Below the pieces are notes generated by a model. That model did no database searches, was not told where the DNA came from, and worked only from the letters and a program-made list of their open reading frames with translations. Below, piece after piece: positions 59,471 to 64,000 of a DNA stretch of 64,000 nt (the first letter of the stretch is position 1; each line of letters starts with the position of its first letter). The position numbers and the translations under genes were made by a program. Location of the stretch: positions 70,011,982-70,075,981 of the forward strand of contig CM040430.1 of the NCBI GenBank assembly GCA_022702705.1, read 5' to 3'. The stretch is from Papilionanthe hookeriana x Papilionanthe teres. Lineage: Eukaryota > Streptophyta > Magnoliopsida > Asparagales > Orchidaceae.

Positions 59471-61025
59471 AAAAATCATTAACCCAATACTTAAAGACCA
59501 TCACATTCACCTCATGGGTGACCTTTGACTAAAAAGTCAATTTTAATCAAAATAATGAAACCAAAACCCAAAGACTATTGTATTGACCCTATTGGTCATC
59601 CTTTGACATAAATGATTAAAATTTGATCAAAACTAACCATGTATGACACAAAGACAACCACCCTAGCCCCATTGGTCAACTCTTGACCTAAAAGGATAAA
59701 ATTGGTCAAAATGGCTAATCCATGCCCCTTTGACCACAAAATTAACTTCAAAAATAGACATTGATATGATCAACATGACATTGATCAAAGTGACCAAAAT
59801 TTAATCTAAAAGTCACCACATTGACCTTTGGATTTACTTAAACCCTAAAATTGGTCAACATGACCAAATCAAGCTCTTAATGACAAAACCCTTGGACTTT
59901 ATGACTAATCAAACCATGAAAAGGTTAGAAAAGTCAAAATAGGTCACCCTTAGACCAAAATTGACCAACCTAGGTCAACAGGGGTCAACATCGGTCAACC
60001 CTAGTCAAAATATATCAAATTTGGTCAAAATATCTAATTTTGGACCAAAAATGATAAAATTAATCAAATAATTAATCTCAAAATTATATTGATTAATTCA
60101 TTGGCTAATAATATAATTTCCAACATTTTTGATTAATTACATAATTAATTAAAAATGGAATTATAATTAAAAAGCCATAAAATAAAATTTGAACACATAA
60201 CATCACACATGACACAATAAATGGTTTCCAAAATTCCAAACCCATTTATGGCATCATGGATGAACTAATATGGGTTAGACACAACCCATATGACCCATTC
60301 AATATGAATCGACCCATTAATGATCCATAACATGGCATTTTAACCATGGTTAAGGGTCATTATTAAGACACCATCATGAAAAAGGATGAGGTGTCATTCT
60401 CTCCAAAACCCAAGCCATGACTCACCTCTCTTAGACAATGAGGTTGTCGGCCACCTAAAGGATAATTTCCCATGCCTCATGGACCATCCAATAAGGAAAG
60501 TTTAGCTTAAGTCATCACCACATCATGGCATGACCTCAATATTACCAAATTTTGGAAAATAATGAAAAAGGAAATTATGTGTCATGCAATCCACCAAGAT
60601 AAAGTGACATGGTGAATAGAAGATGGCTAGCTCTTTGTGAGTCATCACACACCTCCTTCCAAGCCAATAAAAATGAACCAAATCAATGGGAGGTTCATCA
60701 TGACCAATCCATGCATGGAGTGAGTCATGAGCTTATGTGTCACCCTACCCTTTATGAAGATTGAATAAGTTTATAAACTCATATGGGGAGGGCTGATCTA
60801 AGGTATTCTAGCTAATCTCCACACCTCCCAAATTAGCCAATCAAAGCAAGATAAGGCTTAAATCCAACCCTCACCATGGTTAAGTCCTAATGATGGCTAA
60901 GCTTGGAAAACCCCAATACATCATCCTAATAGCCAAAATCTTATCTAAAAGCATTTATGGAAGGGTTGGCAACATCCCCAAGTAAAGCCTAGGCCAACCC
61001 AAGCTCACCCTAGCCATTTCTATGG

Positions 61026-61035
61026 TTGTAAATAG
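61026..61035 (+). promoter_or_regulatory. TATA-like box of LTR O3
   Basis: TTGTAAATAGGGC aligns with TATAAATAAGACC of O2 and is followed by a similar leader (GGAGGAGAACAAC). The second base of TATA has changed, so it is probably weak. Confidence 0.45.
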
Positions 61036-62599
61036 GGCTAACCCGAGAGCACCCAAAGGAGGAGAACAACATAGGAGATCCTTCCCCACTGCCCCATCCT
61101 TGGAGCCATAAACTACAAAGTTTCTCCCTATACCCTGAGCAACTGATCCCACCTGAAATTAGCTCATGAAACCCAGTGATTCCCTGCAATTTGGCCAACC
61201 CAAATGAGCCCAAAACCAAGACAAAATCTAACTTTGAAACCAAACTCTTTAGAACTTCAAATTGACTACTCCTACACCATCACAGAGATCTACGATGATG
61301 AGCCCAATTAAAATTGGCCATCCCCATAGGCTCTAACCTAGCTATTGACTTTCTTCCCTTAAGCCTAGCCACCTTGAGGAGGATCTCATACTTAGACTTG
61401 ATTTAACTCCAAATTGAATTAGGGGAAAGCTATTTGAGGTTGAGACGAAGCTTCAGAACCATTCAATTTGAGCTTGCATCGACTAAGGCAAGGTATGGTT
61501 CTTCACACCCAACCCGAGCTCGGGCTAGGCCTAGAGTATGGTTAGCCAATTCAAAACCCATACAAATCTATATGGATATGTTTGTCTCTTCCAGATGAAT
61601 CTCTAGAAACAAAAATCACTCGATTCCATCAAGGATCGAGTTAGATCTTGTGTCTAGAATGTGGAAGGTGTTTGGGTTTAGAACAGATGAAGAGGATGTA
61701 TGGATGACGTTCATTTCCGTGTTTTGGAAATGGACGGTTGTGATTCATTCTAGCTTGATCTGCTGTTCGGATCCCCACAGTGGATTAGCCGCGTTTCAAC
61801 CCGTCCGAGGACACGCGGCGGTTTAAGATTTATTTGGATTTAATAAAATCTAGATAAACCTTAAAATCTTCAAAATTACATATTTTTGCACACAAAAATC
61901 ACAAAAATATAATAAAAATACCTCTTAACTTAAGACAGTGAGGAGAACAATGTGGAATTGAAATTTTGAATTTTTATTTATATTTGATTTTTATTTAATT
62001 AAATACTCACTATAGTATTTTAATTATTAAAAATTAATTATAAGTCAGAAAAATATGAAAATTTGAGGGATCAATCTTTAGATCCTTAGGAACAATCTCT
62101 GATTTTTCCAAGGTTAGGAAAATTCTCTAGGACAACATTTCCTAATTTTCATGAGATTGGACAATTATTTTTAACAATAATTTTAAAAATCAGAAAATAG
62201 GAAAATTAAATTAGAAATTGGTTAGGGGACACCCTAAAATGACAGACTCTAACCTTTGGAAAATTTAAAATGACATTTTCTTATTAGAGTTAAAATTTTA
62301 AAATATAAAAACCCTAAAATATTTTTAGAATTTGAAACTCTTTATCTAACTCTAGTCACCATGAGTTAGGATTGAGTTCAAAAACTCAGTGGACTCAAAT
62401 CAAAACTTAATTAGGATTAATCTAAAATTAATCATAATTAACTCAATTAATCCTTAATTAAATTAGGATTAAAGATAAAATTAAAATTTAATTAGGTTTA
62501 ACCATACATTAAATCTAATAAATTCTCCTTTAGCCTTCATCACATTATGCTTAGGATAAATCATATTTTAATTAACCTTAAGACATCACAGGCTTAATT

Positions 62600-63560
62600 A
62601 AACCCATTAAACCTTAACTAAATTAGGTTTAACACAAAATCAAAGTTTAATTAAGTTTAAGACATCAGTAGGCTTAAATAAACCCATTAAACCTTAACCA
62701 AATTAGGTTTAATTAACATTTAAACCAATTATACTTAACCCTAATTAAGTATAATTAATCAATTAAACCTTACCCAAATTAGGTTTAATTAACCTTTAAA
62801 CCAATTAGAATTAACCCTAATTAAATCTAATTAATCAATTAAACCTTACCCAAACTAGGTTTAATTAATCTTTAAACCAATTAGACTTAACTCTATTAAG
62901 TCTAATTAATAAATTAAACCTTACCTAAATTAGGTTTAATTAATTATTAAACCAATTAGACTTAACCCTAATTAAGTCTAATTAATCAATCAAACCTTAT
63001 CCAAATTAGGTTTAATTAATTTTTAAACCAATTAGACTTAACCTTAATCAAGTCTAATTAATCAATTAAATCTTACCCAAATTAGGTTTAATTAATCTTT
63101 AAACCAATTAGACTTAACCCTAATTAAGTATAATTAATCAATTAAACCTTACCCAAATTAGGTTTAATTAATCCTTAACCAATTAGACTTAACCCTAATT
63201 AAGTCTAATTAATCAATTAAATATTACCCAAATTAGGTTTAATTAACCTTTAAACCAATTAGACTTAATTCTAATTAAGTCTAATTAATCAATTAAACCT
63301 TGCCCAAATTAGGTTTAATTAATCTTAAACCAATTAGACTTAACCCTAATTAAGTCTAACTAATCAATTAAACCTTACCCAAATTAGGTTTAATTAACCT
63401 TTAAACCAATTAGACTTAACCCTAATTAAGTCTAATTAATCAATTAAACCTTACCCAAATTAGGTTTAATTAATCCTAAACCAATTAGACTTAACCTTAA
63501 CTAAATCTAATTAATCAAATAAAACTTACCTAAATTAGATTTAATTAACCTCAAAACAAT
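62600..63560. repeat. Tandem array of about ten 76-78-bp units in O3
   Basis: Units read ACCTTACCCAAATTAGGTTT, AATTAATCTTTAAACCAATT, AGACTTAACCCTAATTAAGT, CTAATTAATCAATTAA. Landmark spacing is about 76-78 bp. Corresponds to the 49,330-49,930 array of O2 on the opposite strand. Confidence 0.88.
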
Positions 63561-64000
63561 TAGACTAAACTATAGTTAAGTCTAACACATTAGACTTAAT
63601 TAAACTATTAAACCTTAACCAACTAAGGTTTAATCAATCCTAAACTCAAATTAAGTCTAACACATTAGACTTAATTAAACTATTAAACCTTAACTAACTA
63701 AGGTTTAATCGAACTTATACTCTAATTAAGTCTACCTTATTAAACTCAATTAACATTTAAGCCTTACTTAAATTAGGCTTAAATAACTTCAAATTCTGGT
63801 TAAGCCTAACTTTAGCTAGACTTAGATAAACCTTAAGCTTTACTTAAATAAGACTTGAACAGTATTTAATTTTAATTAAGTCTAATTTAATTAGACTTAA
63901 TTGGCCTTTGAGTATTATTTAAAATAAACTTAAACCTTAATTAAGTCTATTTTAAACTTGACTTAACTTAAACCTTAGGTTCAACCCACATTGAACTTAA

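Larger units (their letters stand above)
58947..64000 (+). repeat. Tat/Ogre-like LTR O3 (plus), start, runs off the window
   Basis: It starts TATTGACCTCACTTTTGTGA, matching the start TGTTGACCTCATTTT of O1 and O2 with a G-to-A change in the terminal TG. Its blocks are those of O2 in reverse orientation: GGTCAA array (59,115-59,470), U3 body, TATA-like box, CpG-rich patch (61,680-61,830), the TTTTTGTGATTTT segment, and a TTAAACC array. By comparison with O2 about 2.5 kb should follow. Whether it is a solo LTR or a 5' LTR cannot be seen. Confidence 0.82.

Overview
The window looks like intergenic heterochromatin of a flowering plant with a repeat-rich genome. I found no host gene, rRNA, tRNA, CRISPR array or operon. 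Nearly every base can be assigned to nested, decayed Ty3/gypsy LTR retrotransposons of two plant lineages: Athila-like elements (LTR about 1.6-1.9 kb, primer site TGGCACCGTTGCC-type, CDLGASINLMP-type protease) and Tat/Ogre-like elements (second RNase H between RT-RNase H and integrase, LTR about 7.4-7.6 kb). The species cannot be told from this sequence alone.

Layout: 1-3,088 is Athila internal-LTR-internal (copy C, + strand). 3,089-20,975 is a minus-strand Tat/Ogre-like element (O1): 5' LTR 13,586-20,975, then an ORF1-like leader, gag, protease, RT, two RNases H, integrase and, unusually, a 3' reading frame that contains a recognisable AlkB-type 2-oxoglutarate/Fe(II) dioxygenase domain resembling plant ALKBH9/10 RNA demethylases. 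The element is cut off inside that domain. 21,012-22,834 is a solo Athila LTR (E, minus) with a perfect GTGAC target duplication. 22,840-24,460 plus a short remnant at 55,178-55,224 is a piece of a further Tat/Ogre-type LTR (O4). Into it went minus-strand Athila B (24,461-55,172). B was then hit twice: plus-strand Athila A (26,106-39,350) landed in its 3' LTR, and a 7.57-kb solo Tat/Ogre LTR (O2, 46,147-53,719, target duplication ATGAA) landed in its 5' LTR. 55,225-58,946 is the 3' part of another minus-strand Athila (D). 58,947-64,000 is the start of another Tat/Ogre LTR (O3, + strand), running off the window.

How the parts work together: each element once encoded capsid (gag), protease, reverse transcriptase/RNase H and integrase for copying itself through RNA. 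All copies here carry stop codons, frameshifts or lost catalytic residues and look dead. Many in-frame stops replace Gln, Arg or Trp codons, as expected from decay of methylated cytosines. Athila A also has two diverged tandem copies of the Athila 3' (env-position) ORF. Noncoding features are also shared: GGCGCC-type palindromes in the Athila LTRs, a second polypurine-like tract about 0.85-0.93 kb upstream of each Athila 3' LTR, and several unrelated tandem arrays with a common period near 78 bp in the Tat/Ogre LTRs.

Most interesting: the AlkB-like domain downstream of integrase in the O1 element. Coordinates of LTR ends come from reading TG...CA ends, primer sites and target duplications by eye; ends without a target duplication may be off by a few bases.
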